Assembly: GCA_947650365.1 (NCBI GenBank)
Contig: OX393553.1
Location: 35,900,353 to 35,964,352 of the forward strand
Direction: 5' to 3'
Length of the DNA: 64,000 bases
From: Chamaelirium japonicum
Lineage: Eukaryota; Streptophyta; Magnoliopsida; Liliales; Melanthiaceae
Position 1 is the stretch's first letter, and each line of letters starts with the position of its first letter. Below are positions 53,866-64,000 of this stretch, one piece after another. The translations under genes were made by a program, and so were the position numbers. Under the pieces are notes generated by a model, which saw nothing but the letters and a program-made list of their open reading frames with translations, was not told the DNA's origin and did not search any database.

Positions 53866-56298
53866 GATTTCTATAAATAATAGTTTAAAGTAATAGTTAG
53901 GGTCTACTATAATCTATTTCATGGAATTTAGAAATAGATAATGTCTACTCCAGCCGCTATGTCTTCACCACCTCAAGTGAAGACATCCAAGAATCTAAAT
54001 TTCCTGGGCTGGAGCACTGAGACTATCAGCCTTGAATTGGAGACAGCATCTCGGTGAAAGCATGCAACCGCTTCTGCCAATGGGGTTTTTACGACCCAGT
54101 CTTCATCAGAGTTACCCATGGTAAACTGAAAGACCACTCAGTCTCCTTTTGGCTAGCTTTATGTGACCCGCGTGCGCAGCAACAGTGGCTTCACACAAGC
54201 TTTCGGATGCTTCCCACAAATCTAGGTGGTGTCGGCAGGGGGGTTCATAGGCTCCCACGGTGCAGGAAAAAATCGTCACCCACTGCCACCGGCATCCTCC
54301 ATGTCCCGAAGGAAACCACTAGGCGAACCAGCATGGAAGGAAACACAGCTCTCACCCGGTGGGAATATCGAACTGCGTACCTCCCACCCAGACCCTTAGC
54401 TGGTTGATTGTGGAGGCCAGGGGCTCCCCTTTGGAGGGAACCTCTTACACATCCCTTCTTTATGAGGTTTTATGCATATCTAGAAAGGTCACGACCTCCT
54501 AGACTTAGACCCTGGTCTACCGTGCTCCCACTAGGATTACAAACCCTCCCGCAAAGCATTAGTATCCTCGAAAAATATCATAGTCCCTACCTTGAATACT
54601 CAGCTTTCGCATTTCTTGCAAGGATCACATTACATAGATTCCAAGGATCCCGATACTTCACTAGTTTGCCCATAATCCTAAGATCTGGAGCCTAGCCTAA
54701 GGTCAACATGGAAAGGACTCCCACTATGATGATGCCTCGTTCATAATTTGATGCCTGATGTCATAGTAGACCTCATCTCATTACAGGTTTCGATCAAGGT
54801 TCTAAAAAGCGCTAGGCGCTAGTCAGGCGGTGGGGGGCCGCCTAGCGCCTAGGCGGCCTAGGCGGGGCCTAGGCGTTTTGCTTTTTTTTAAAATTATTTT
54901 AATTATTATTTTGATATTATATAATATATATATGTTTAAAAATTAATATAAGTTCAAGATTATCCCAAACCATTATTTTAAAGAACACGTATATAACCAT
55001 AATTCAAGATTGAGTGATTAACAAGAACAAAAGCAAATATGGTCCGCCTGGCCAACCTCAGCTCGCCTAGCCTGCCTGGTCCGCCTCAACCCGCCTGGTC
55101 AGCCTCAACCCGCCTGGTCCGCCTGGCCAGCCTCATCCCGCCTAAACCGCCGCCTAGCTCCGCTTGGGAGCTTGGCCGCTTTTTTGGAGTGTCTAGGGCC
55201 TAGGCGAGGCGGTGGGGGGCCGCCTAGCGCCTAGGCGCCGCCTAGGCGGCCGCCTAGACTGCTTTTTAGAACATTGGTTTCGATGCTGGCCAAATAGGGA
55301 CATCCGACAACCTCCACCGGACCTCAACCTAATGGTGGCATAACCAAATCGTGATGAGTTCATACTACCATCAAACGTCATCTAGAAACGGGTATCACAC
55401 AGTGAAATCCTAACCTAACTTGGTCGCTAGGACCACATGGGAAAAGGGCATCCCACTAGGGTTATCATACTTCTTATGGAGACATTAGTTAATTATCTCT
55501 AAACAAATCTAACACTGCGTCTATCTCGGTGCACAGTACTTGGCTACTTGAACTACCACGAGGGCGGTTACCGCCTTTCCTTTTAGCTAGCCACCGGATT
55601 CGCACGTGTTAGAAACATCTAGAGACACCGATGAATCCATAAGCTTAGTACTAACCCTAAGCCTGATCTAGAGACAAACTCACAAGCAAGATAATAAAAT
55701 TATCATCGGGGTTCTCTAAACAAAAAGTAAAGAGAATCAACAGAAAAACACATCCAAACTGAATCAAGTCCAGAGTCCGACCCCTGAACCTGAATTGCAC
55801 AGCCAAGATATCCTGCTCTTTCATTCTGCACGATCTCTGACGACGATCCCCATCATAGCCAACGTGCACGCTTTCGCCGGGTCTTTGCATGCCATGGTAC
55901 CACTTGCCCGAACCGTGGATGAAGCATCATCTCCTTCTTCCTGTGACCGAAAAACTAACACGCTCTGAGCAAGTGCTCGTTCGTGTACAATTTCGCTAGA
56001 AAGAAAAAAGACAATCCTAAAAACATGGCCAGGAAACCGAGGATGGTCAACCCCTACCCTCGCCCATCTAGAGCCTTAAAAACCACAAGCACAATAATAA
56101 TCAATGCAAAAATAAATCCGGGGTCCGAGCCCCGGATGCATGCAATCACAAATTACTATTCAGTGCGGCACCTGCAAAAAGACGATACATAGCATAATCC
56201 ATATGCATGATCTATGCCGAACCCCGACGAAAACATATGTCATCATATATTCACATGATATTTTCACGAATTCATGCATGAAACATACACCAAAGCGT
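53866..56298 (-). other. Long untranslated leader of the minus copia, with MITE
   Basis: About 1.9 kb of leader once the MITE (54795-55276) is removed, between the primer site and the gag ATG. No convincing frame on either strand. This is longer than a typical copia leader. Confidence 0.55.
54787..55284. mobile_element. Non-autonomous hAT-like MITE, TTCTAAAAAGCG family, copy 2
   Basis: The element is 54795-55276 (482 bp) with perfect 8-bp TSD GTTTCGAT (54787-54794, 55277-55284). Ends are CAAGGTTCTAAAAAGCG and, read inward from the right, CAATGTTCTAAAAAGC. Subterminal GCCTAGGCGG and CCGCCTGGTC motifs are dense. The core is AT-rich. Same family as 11612-12049. Confidence 0.93.
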
Positions 56299-56310
56299 GC
56301 TCTGATACCA
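56299..56310 (-). other. Primer-binding site of the minus-strand copia
   Basis: On the minus strand it reads TGGTATCAGAGC, two bases from the LTR end, matching the 3' end of initiator methionine tRNA. Confidence 0.93.
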
Positions 56311-56312
56311 AT

Positions 56313-58265
56313 TGTTGGAATTGGATCCGCTAATCAGAGTCGCAGCGGAAGCAAAAGAAAGATCCGAAGATCATATGGTGTATGTTTCATTACAATTAAT
56401 TCTACAAAACAATCTACATGCAAATCTATGATCTTAGCATATGTGCGGACACCCTAGAGGCATACTACGATCTACGGAAGACATGCACGCATCTAGTTAG
56501 ATGTTTAGTATCATCATACCTTATGGATCTATGATCCAGAGAAGTCGGAACGATAAAGAACCGCACTTGAATCGCAAGGGAAACTGTCGGATAGCACCTT
56601 GTCCTTTGCGAATTGAAGAATCCTCGAAATCCCGTCTCTGAGTGCAGGGATTACGAGCCGACGGAGGAATCTGTTGCGAAGACGATAGCGAGCCGCGAGA
56701 TCTCCTCTTCCTCTCTCTCTCTTCTTCCTTCTCCTTCCTTCCTCTTCCTTCTCCCTTCTTCTTCCTCTCTTTTCCTTGGCCGAAACCACAAAGGAGGAGC
56801 ACTAAAGGGGGTTCGGGTTTTCTGGAGGAGAGGGAGCTTATGGCCGGCCCCTCCCTCTCCCTATTCCTATATAGGGCCGGTTTCCCATGGCTCCAAGGAG
56901 GTTAGGGCTGGCCCCTAGGTGGATAGGGATAAGGGGGACGATTTTTAGGGTTTCTGGGTGTCTATTGTGAAGCCTGGACGAAAACGCCCTTCACGAAAAG
57001 CGAAAAACTGAAAGAGAGACTAAGTGAGGTGCGCTACTCGAAATCGAATTCCGTCAGCGCTTGTGAGCTCCTGGAATTATTCTGCTCAATCTAAGATCCA
57101 TATTCAATATGTTCTGAGCCATATTTTAGTATTTATCAAAATACCCCTACGGCCCATAACATATGTGAATTAGGTTCTTTGGCTCCGGGCTTGTGCTCCA
57201 TCGCACTACTTCGCATCCAACGTATCCAACTAGGTCGGGGAACAATTTCTATACGCAACGACAGGGTGGAACCTTTAGGGTTCGGGATCTTTAGCTGCAA
57301 CCGGATCCCTGATTAACTGTTCCGGTGACACACCGAAAGTTCTGTTAATCAGCCCTAATCCGATTAACCCGCGTAGCCATCCAGAGTGCGACGCGAGTTG
57401 AACTCTAGTGATCCTAAACTTATGTTACTCCCTCGTAACCCTGTTATCTACTATACTCCGATAATCCTTAGTCTCTCCTATTACTGGTGCCATGATACGA
57501 CTCGGACGGTGGGGAGCACCGTCAGATCCCGATCGATCATCTGACTAGGGTTTGATGACTTGTCATCTATAACACCACACACCTTCCGGTGCTATGCCTA
57601 GCATCCGGAACATCATCAGTCATACTGACAACCACCAGGACTGGGTTAACTGTGTGGATAGATTGACTCATCAAAACGCACCCATCCAACACTGGACGTC
57701 GGATAACCTGTAGGGATTACATGTCACTCAAGCGCCAGCCGAGTAATCCAACGTACCGTGGTATTGGACTATGGAAGGTCCGCACACGTTGGCACATCAA
57801 AGCACCACACAACTGGTTGGTCTTAGTGAACATGGTCCCTCAGGGTTAAGGACAAATTATCTATAGTAGTAAGACGATTTCTGCACCAGTGTCTGAATCA
57901 TTGAACTGTGCACCGTCTTGGTTTTTGTTCAACACGATCATCGTGCTTGGTCAGGTGAATGGAAATCCCACGTTCCCGTGGTGGAGACTTCACCACATCC
58001 TCTACCTGCCAACAGCTTGTTCTCGGTGAAGCGACCGACATCACCTAAGCTGTGAACTAAATCTAAGTCTACACAGAATTGGTTCACTGGGTCTCCCAAG
58101 CATGGATCCTCCATGCGCCTCAGTGGCCTATTGTGTTCCCTAGGGTCCTTTTATTATATGAGTATTATCATACACCACAGTAGTATTCTAATTAAAGCAA
58201 TAACCAAAGTCATCTTTATTAATGTTAATACAGAAAATCCACGCTAAGGACACACAGCTACAACA
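56313..58265 (-). repeat. 5' LTR (element sense) of the minus-strand copia
   Basis: 1953 bp, outer edge CAGCTACAACA, inner edge (plus strand) TGTTGGAATTGG. It carries a TATATAG box on the minus strand near 56868 and about 60 bp (57711-57775) missing from the other LTR. Confidence 0.92.
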
Positions 58266-58270
58266 CTGGA

Positions 58271-60016
58271 TGTGTTGTGACTTTCTCTCCTTCTTCTTGT
58301 GTTGTGCAGAATCCACGCACCGGACGGGTGATTGGCGATGGTCGTAGGTCAGGCGGGCTGTACCACCTCGAGCATCTCCATCTTCCCCTCATTCCCCCTT
58401 CTGGCGTCTGTAGTTTAGCTTCTCCTGATGCCGACTTGTGGCACCGAAGACTAGGCTATATTTCTGAGTCTCGACTTAAGAGCTTACTCCAGACTAGAGT
58501 TATAGGTCATTGCTATTTTTCTTCTTTATCTACATGTACCGGTTGTAAGCTTGCCAAAGCTACAGCCTTACCCTTTTCTTCTAGTATCTCTCAGAGTTTT
58601 ACTCCTTTTGACTTAGTACACTCCGATATCTAGGACCCTGCACCTCTTCCTTCGATGTGTGGCTATCGCTACTATATCTCTTTCATCGATGAATTCAACC
58701 GATACACTTGGGTCTACCTTCTTCAGCACTGCTCTGAGGTTCCTCAGGTCTACCAGATTTTCACCTCGATGGTCCACACACAGTTCGGTTGTCACATTAA
58801 GACCTTTCGGTCTGATTGCGCCCTCGAGTACCTTTCCACTGCTATATGGACACTTCTTCAGTCCCATGGGACCCTATTCCAGCACTCATGTCCTCACACA
58901 CACGAGCAAAACGGAGTAGCCGAGAGGAAGCACCGTCATATCCTTGAGACGATACATGCTCTTCTTCTCTCTGCTTCGTTCCACGCACTTTCTGGGCTGA
59001 GGCTGTCTTGACATCAGTCAACCTCATCAACATCACCCCTTCTTCTGTTTTTCTGGGTGATGCATCTCCCCACGAGCATCTTTTCTCTTCCCCTCCTGAC
59101 TACAGTCTGCTTCGTACCTTTGGGTGCACCTGTTTCGTTCTTCTTTCGCCCCATAAGCGCACGAAGCTATCTGAACGTGCCGTTAAATGCATCCTCCTAG
59201 GAATTAGCGCCGATCACAAGGGTTATTATTGCTATGACCTCTTGACTCGTCGCCTTCGCATTTCTCGATACATCTCCTTCGTCGAGGATGTCCCTTACTA
59301 CTCCTCTGCAGCTCAGGACCTCACCTTCTTGGAGACTCCTACCACCATGTCTCCGACTCTCGAGCCCCTTCTATCACCCCTTTTGTCCAGCTCTCCTTCT
59401 CCCCCTGCTTCCAGTGATTCTTCCACGGAGTCTTCCTCTGTCCCCTCCTCTCCTCCATCACTGATTGCTTTCGTAGGTCTTCCTTATACTCCCGACGTCC
59501 ATGGTACTCCGCTTGCTACGCCCAGTCAGACGTCGCCGGTCGTGGATCCTCGCTCGCCACCCCGCTATCCTCAGCGCGAGCATCACCCACCTGATCGCTT
59601 CAGCTTTAGCTCTAGCCCACCTGACCGTTTTGGCTTTGCCATGGTCACCTCGTACTCGCCTCAGTTTACAGCTTTTCTTGCAGCCCTTCACACAGACCAG
59701 GAGCCTCGATCGTACCGGGAGGCCGTCCAGTCCCCTCAGTGGCGGCAGGCTATGAGCAAGGAATTTCAGGCATTTGAGCAGACTCAGACTTGGGATATTA
59801 TCCCCCTTCCTGTTGGCATTGAGCCTGTCAGTTGCCGGTGGGTCTACAAGGTCAAGCGGCGACCTGATGGTTCAATCGAGCGGCACAAGGCTCGGTTGGT
59901 GGCCCTTGGCTTCACTCAGGTATACGGAATAGACTACGAGGAAACTTTCGCACCCGTAGCTCAGATGACCTCCGTTTGTGTACTCCTGGTAGTTGTAGCA
60001 GTCCGCCGATGGCCTC
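58271..60016 (+). pseudogene. Copia integrase and start of RT (right half)
   Basis: Resumes the frame interrupted at 47249. It has a GAG-pre-integrase finger (LWHRRLGY, CTGCKLAK), then a TAG at about 58631 inside the string LVHSDI-DPAP. The integrase core continues (SFIDEFNRYTW, HEQNGVAERKHRH) to a frame change near 59005. From 59008 the frame is open through the integrase C-terminal region and into RT (WRQAMSKEFQAFEQ, HKARLVALGFTQ, FAPVAQMTSV), ending at 60016 where the gypsy LTR begins. Confidence 0.88.
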
Positions 60017-60798
60017 TGTAACAACCCAAAATTATTTAAAGGTCATTAAAAGAAAGTTTTTATAGAAAATTCAAAATAAAAATCGGATGGCGCCATTGCG
60101 TTCGTCTCGCCGAGACGATCGAAATACCTATACAAACTTATTTGTTTTGGACACATTTAGAGTATTTAAAAAAATTGTGAAAAAATATATATATATACGT
60201 ATACATATTTAGCCGATAGAAGGATTTGAACCTATGACCCTTCATTTGAACTCTTAAAGATTTTTCCTCTAGCCAAAAGACCCAAAGTGCTTTTCTGTAT
60301 TAAAAACAGCTAATATAATTAATAAACATATCACTGGGAAGACCAACGGTCGTTGACCCTTCGTTTCCGATCGGACGGAAAGGGTCGCGCAGACGTAACC
60401 GAAGTCGGCGACCTTTCGTTCCCGATCGGACGGTTACAGCTGCAGTACGCACTAAATGGCCGATTTGCAATTAAGACCCTGTGTCTTTTAGGATTCTCAA
60501 AACCCCTATATAAACCCCCCCCTCCACAATAGTTTTTCACTCCAGCCCGTCTCGAAAACCGTGCCCTACCACTTCCCTCCCCCTCGTCAACCACCCCTGA
60601 CCACCGCCGACCGCCGCCCGCCGCCGGCCGACCGCCGCCCGTCGCCGGCCGACCGCCGCCCCCGGCCGACTGACCGCCGCCGGCCGACCGCCGCCAACCG
60701 CCGCCGGCGACTGCCGCCGCCGCCGGACCGCCACCTCCCGCCGCCGGTCGCCGCCTCCTGCCGCCGGGCTCCTCCTCCCAAAGAAAAATCCGGTTAGT

Positions 60799-60830
<32 letters not shown>

Positions 60831-62073
60831 GGGCTGAAGCCCATTTAGACCAAGTATAACCCACTACAATTCGTGGGCTTAAGCCCATTAAGGAATGGGC
60901 CAGGCCCATTTAATCAATGATGAAAAATTGTTAAAACAACTCTAGTTATTATTAACTGAAACAGTATTACTAAAGAAAACCAAACTATATTACTAAGGGC
61001 AGACCCGAATTAAAAATCCGTTAGTAGCTAATTGTTTTGACCGTACCAGGAGCAAACGAACTCGGAATTGAGTTCCGTTTGCAGCCACGGGTCCGTAATG
61101 AAACGATCTACACAACAGTATAGATTTAAGGTATTTTTGAAAATTACAAAAATACCCCTTAAAAGGGAAAACCCACTAATTCACATCGAAAAATGTTCGG
61201 AAAAATCCCAGAAAAATTTAGGAAAAACTAACAAAATATTAGTAACATATTTTCAGGTTTCGAGCGTGATAAGGCTTCCTCATCAAGAATAAGAGTTTGC
61301 AACAGTTCAGGTAGGGGAGTTTTAACCAAGTTTCTTCATGCTAAATATCTGCTATAGATCATCGGTAAATTACTATGAGTAGTAAATTGTGAAGTACGTG
61401 ATCACTTGTTGGGTGTGGGTCTAGCCCTGGCGGAATGCCAGAAAGCACCTGGGTGTGGGTCTAGCCCTGGCGGAACGCCAGAAAGTACCTGGGTGTGGGT
61501 CTAGCCCTGGCTACAGGCCTAAAAGTTACCTAGGTGTGGGGCTAGCCTTGTTGCGGACTAAAAGTACCCGGGTAAGGATTGAGATTCCTACCCTGGCCGG
61601 AAGAAGCCAAAAAGGGAATCGGGTGATGCATGTGTTCTATTATTTACCTTTCGTAGTCACGTTTACTGTTTTTCCGTACAAATATTTAGCATGAAATAAA
61701 TTAGGTCATAAGGTGAGTCAGTGGTTTGGACTCACCCCCCTACAGATGTTGTGCATCCTTCAGAGTCAAAACCTGCAGAACTGGAAGAGAACGGAGAGCG
61801 AGTAGTGAACGACCCAGAAGGAGTGGAGGACCCGCTGTACACCCCTTTCTACGAAGATGCCGAAGCTGAAGCATGAAGTGTCATCGAAATAAAAGAATAA
61901 ATTTATTTCCTTAGGCTTTTGTTCTCCTAAAATGTATCAAACAATGGTTATTTTAATGGAATGGCTCAGTTAAGTTCCAAATATTTATGGAGCTTAGTTA
62001 TACCAAGCTTTTATTTTCTAACACCTCAGTATTATACGGATTAAATAAATCCGTAAAATATCGGGGCGTTACA
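60017..62073 (+). repeat. 5' LTR of the second Ty3/gypsy element
   Basis: 2057 bp, starting TGTAACAACCC and ending GGGGCGTTACA. It includes direct repeats of TTCCGATCGGACGG (60385-60435), a CCGCCG tract (60590-60765), a (TA)n tract (60805-60830) and a 40-bp array at 61408-61570. Confidence 0.85.
61408..61570 (+). repeat. 40-bp tandem repeat in the gypsy LTR
   Basis: About four copies, the first two near identical, the last diverged. Unit landmark: GGGTGTGGGTCTAGCCCTGG. Confidence 0.9.
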
Positions 62074-62076
62074 ACT

Positions 62077-62090
62077 TGGTATCAGAGCCT
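62077..62090 (+). other. Primer-binding site of the second gypsy element
   Basis: TTGGTATCAGAGCC, complementary to the 3' end of initiator methionine tRNA, a few bases after the LTR end at 62073. Confidence 0.9.
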
Positions 62091-62106
62091 AGGTAATAGA
62101 TCCTAG

Positions 62107-62143
<37 letters not shown>

Positions 62144-62220
62144 GACATCGATAGGGTAGACACCAAAGATTTAAATATTTATATTTACAAAGTAAATGTG
62201 TTTTTCCTTTAAACAGAAGT

Positions 62221-62433
62221 ATGAAGTCACAAATGTCTGAAGGTAATTCATCGGGAGCAAAGGTGAAACCTAAGAAGAAAATCGTGAAGACAAAGAAGGC
62301 GAAGAAATCGGTTGCACCTAACCAAAACGGGAATGTCTTCTATAAACGTTATCGATGTATCTGCGGGAAAGTGGGCGATGAAAATCGTTGTGAACATCCG
62401 ATGTTTTTCAAAATAATTGTTGGTTATATGTAG
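62221..62433 (+). CDS. Small basic ORF in the leader of the gypsy element
   Basis: 70 codons, Lys-rich (KPKKKIVKTKKAKKS), then a CICGKVGDENRCEH string with Cys/His residues. It precedes gag by 85 bp in a different reading context. It could be a short leader ORF or chance; no family recognised. Confidence 0.3.
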   Translation: MKSQMSEGNSSGAKVKPKKKIVKTKKAKKSVAPNQNGNVFYKRYRCICGKVGDENRCEHPMFFKIIVGYM

Positions 62434-62518
62434 AATGATAAGAAAAGTATAAGTAATGAATGAGTATGTTCTTTTCTAAGTTTGTGTTTGAAAATGTTCT
62501 TTTATATTTTTCAGAAAA

Positions 62519-63493
62519 ATGAACTCTCACGAAAACAATACTTCCAATGAAGACTTGACAAAGGTGTTAGGAGCATTACACCAACTGATAGAAAGAATGA
62601 ACTCCTCTAAGGATAGTTCAAGGATGGGAGTGATGCTGAAAGAATTCAAGGAATTAAAACCCCCTCCTTTCAGAGGAGAACCGGATCCCTTGATTGCCGA
62701 TAGGTGGCTCAAACAAATAGAGAAGGTATTGGAGACTTTAAAGGCAAACGATGAACAAAAAGTTATCTTAGCTACATTCATGTTAGAGGGAGAGGCGGAC
62801 TACTGGTGGGATACGGTCAAAAGAACTCAAGCAAGTTTCACTTGGGAGGAATTTACAAAAGCATTCCTAGGGAAGTATTTTTCGGATGCAACCAAGGATA
62901 GGATGATTGCAGAATTTTTAGAACTTTATCAGGGAAAACTTAGTGTTTCCCAGTATGAAGCTAAATTCATCGAACTATCACGATTTGCTCATTATCTTAT
63001 AGCCACAGAGGAACTAAAATCCAAAAGATTTGAACAGGGTTTGAATCCTCATATTCGAACCCGAGTGGCTGTACTCCGTATAAGAAACTATGGTGAACTA
63101 GTACAGACTGCAATGGTGGCAGAACGTGAATGGGAAGAAACGCGTAAAATATTTGAGAAAAATAGGGTGAAAAGGAGTGCACCAGGGATAGAGGCAAACA
63201 AAAGGCCGAGGATGCAAGAATTTCCAACAGGAAATAATGGCCCTCTAGTGACTTCGGGACCTCGAAATTGCTTCATATGTGGATCGCGGGATCATTTCCA
63301 ACGAAACTGCCCTCGTCTGAATAAAGACGCTCCGGCAAGACCTCCCTTCAAGAATAATCCGCAATTATTCGGAAATCGCCCTGTTCAACCTCCAAAGGTA
63401 CCTGGAAAAACTTTTGCGATATCCACGGAGGAGGAATCAAACGACGTCATTGAAGGTACGAACTATTCATTTCAAGAATTTGCTATTTCATAG
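62519..63493 (+). CDS. Ty3/gypsy Gag
   Basis: 324 residues from the ATG at 62519. The retrotransposon Gag domain holds PPPFRGEPDPLIADRWLKQI, EGEADYWWDTV and VSQYEAKFIELSRFA. A zinc knuckle CFICGSRDHFQRNC lies near residues 252-265 (usual glycine replaced by aspartate). It forms the particle that packages element RNA. The TAG at 63491 is in the same frame as the protease that follows, with no other stop, so Gag-Pro may need readthrough, or the stop is a lesion. Confidence 0.9.
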   Translation: MNSHENNTSNEDLTKVLGALHQLIERMNSSKDSSRMGVMLKEFKELKPPPFRGEPDPLIADRWLKQIEKVLETLKANDEQKVILATFMLEGEADYWWDTVKRTQASFTWEEFTKAFLGKYFSDATKDRMIAEFLELYQGKLSVSQYEAKFIELSRFAHYLIATEELKSKRFEQGLNPHIRTRVAVLRIRNYGELVQTAMVAEREWEETRKIFEKNRVKRSAPGIEANKRPRMQEFPTGNNGPLVTSGPRNCFICGSRDHFQRNCPRLNKDAPARPPFKNNPQLFGNRPVQPPKVPGKTFAISTEEESNDVIEGTNYSFQEFAIS

Positions 63494-63973
63494 GTAAGTT
63501 TTAACCGCAAAAGTAAATTTTTCGTAGGCACTATTCTTATTTATGGAAGTCTAGCACGAGTAATACTAGACCCTGGTTCGACACATTCATTTATATCAGT
63601 TCACTTGGCTAAAGATCTACAATTAAGGACTGAACCGCTAGGGTATATACTAGCCATTACTACAGCACTTAGCGATACGGCCAAAACAAACAGAATCTGC
63701 AGAAACTGTATACTACGGGTTGAAGAGGAGGAATTGGTGGCGAATTTAATTCTACTAAAGTTGGAAACTTTTGACATTCTATTAGGAATGGACTGGTTAT
63801 CCAAGTATAGGGCGATGATGGATTGCTACAGAAAGAAGGTTACTTTACAAACATCAGATAGTAAGGAAATAATATTTCGGGGAAGAAAGTTCGGAAAGGT
63901 AAGAGCGAAAGTATGTTACTTAGCTCAACTTTTAGAAGAGGAGGTGAAGAGTCCTATACAAAATACCACATAG
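63494..63973 (+). CDS. Ty3/gypsy protease region
   Basis: In frame with gag after the TAG. The aspartic protease active site is VILDPGSTHSFIS at about 63565, with the flap-region end DILLGMDWLSKY near 63775. It ends at a TAG at 63971-63973 in the same frame, after which GTGGTATCGGAATTTTCG reads on, as is usual before RT. It would cut Gag-Pol. The rest of pol is beyond the window. Confidence 0.8.
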   Translation, partial: VSFNRKSKFFVGTILIYGSLARVILDPGSTHSFISVHLAKDLQLRTEPLGYILAITTALSDTAKTNRICRNCILRVEEEELVANLILLKLETFDILLGMDWLSKYRAMMDCYRKKVTLQTSDSKEIIFRGRKFGKVRAKVCYLAQLLEEEVKSPIQNTT

Positions 63974-64000
63974 GTGGTATCGGAATTTTCGCAAGTGTTT

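Larger units (their letters stand above)
47245..58270 (-). mobile_element. Minus-strand Ty1/copia element inserted in the copia above
   Basis: The element is 47250-58265 (11,016 bp) with the TSD CTGGA at 47245-47249 and 58266-58270. LTRs of 1892 and 1953 bp are highly similar. The primer site, TGGTATCAGAGC on the minus strand, lies at 56299-56310. Gag, protease, integrase, RT and RNase H run right to left, with several stops. Nested inside are a Cassandra TRIM (52041-52802) and a hAT-like MITE (54795-55276). Confidence 0.95.
44975..60016 (+). mobile_element. Ty1/copia element split by two insertions
   Basis: The left part (44975-47249) has a short LTR, a methionine-type primer site (TATCAGAGCC near 45110), leader, gag and protease. 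The right part (58266-60016, beginning with the second TSD copy of the insert) continues with integrase and the start of reverse transcriptase. An 11-kb minus-strand copia separates them. The RT is then cut at 60016 by a Ty3/gypsy element; the remainder should lie beyond the window. Confidence 0.88.
60017..64000 (+). mobile_element. Ty3/gypsy element, 5' part only (chromovirus-like)
   Basis: LTR at 60017-62073, primer site, gag and protease are inside the window; RT onward lies beyond 64000. The gag and protease style (WWDTVKR, DILLGMDWLSKYRAM) and methionine primer site suit Tekay/Del-like chromoviruses, moderate confidence. The target site GCCTC (60012-60016) should reappear after the 3' LTR. 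Confidence 0.88.

Overview
This window is plant nuclear DNA. I see no convincing host protein-coding gene in it; almost all of it is transposable elements nested in one another. Evidence for a plant: plant-type hAT and MULE transposases with plant introns, a DUF1985+Ulp1 gene of the kind carried by plant MULEs, a Tat-type Ty3/gypsy element with an antisense gene, and a Cassandra TRIM with 5S rRNA-derived sequence in its LTRs. The species cannot be named from what I see.

Region 1 (1-15.4 kb): AT-rich flank, then a hAT transposon (1695-5473) with an 8-bp target-site duplication (TSD) and an open two-exon transposase. Next come two short elements of one hAT-like MITE family (5546-6577, 6802-7808). 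A decayed Ty1/copia element (6746-14868, TSD CCATC) has a 5' LTR inflated by one MITE of that family, an inverted LTR fragment and a MITE of another family. A fourth MITE family sits in its coding region.

Region 2 (15.4-28.7 kb): a Mutator (MULE) nest. A complete 11.6-kb MULE (15472-27110) has identical 82-bp terminal inverted repeats, an open nine-exon DUF1985/Ulp1-protease gene on +, a broken mudrA transposase on -, and two arrays of a 91-bp hairpin-forming repeat around the protease gene. It inserted into the TIR of a smaller TIR element (15444-28200). A fold-back element with ~125-bp arms follows (28224-28738).

Region 3 (28.7-44.9 kb): spacer with a Harbinger-like MITE and microsatellites, then a full Ty3/gypsy Tat-type element (30823-43477, TSD CATCG). 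Its gag-protease and pol lie in one frame, separated by a stop in the context TAG CAA TTA, a known leaky-stop signal. Downstream it has an antisense, intron-containing gene with its own TATA box.

Region 4 (44.9-64 kb): a + strand copia element split by an 11-kb - strand copia element (47250-58265, TSD CTGGA). The inner element is itself interrupted by a Cassandra TRIM (52041-52802, TSD GTATG) and a hAT-like MITE (54795-55276, TSD GTTTCGAT). The outer copia is cut again by a second Ty3/gypsy element (LTR from 60017) that runs off the end of the window.

All boundaries come from reading TIRs, LTR ends and TSDs by eye. No alignment or database search was run.
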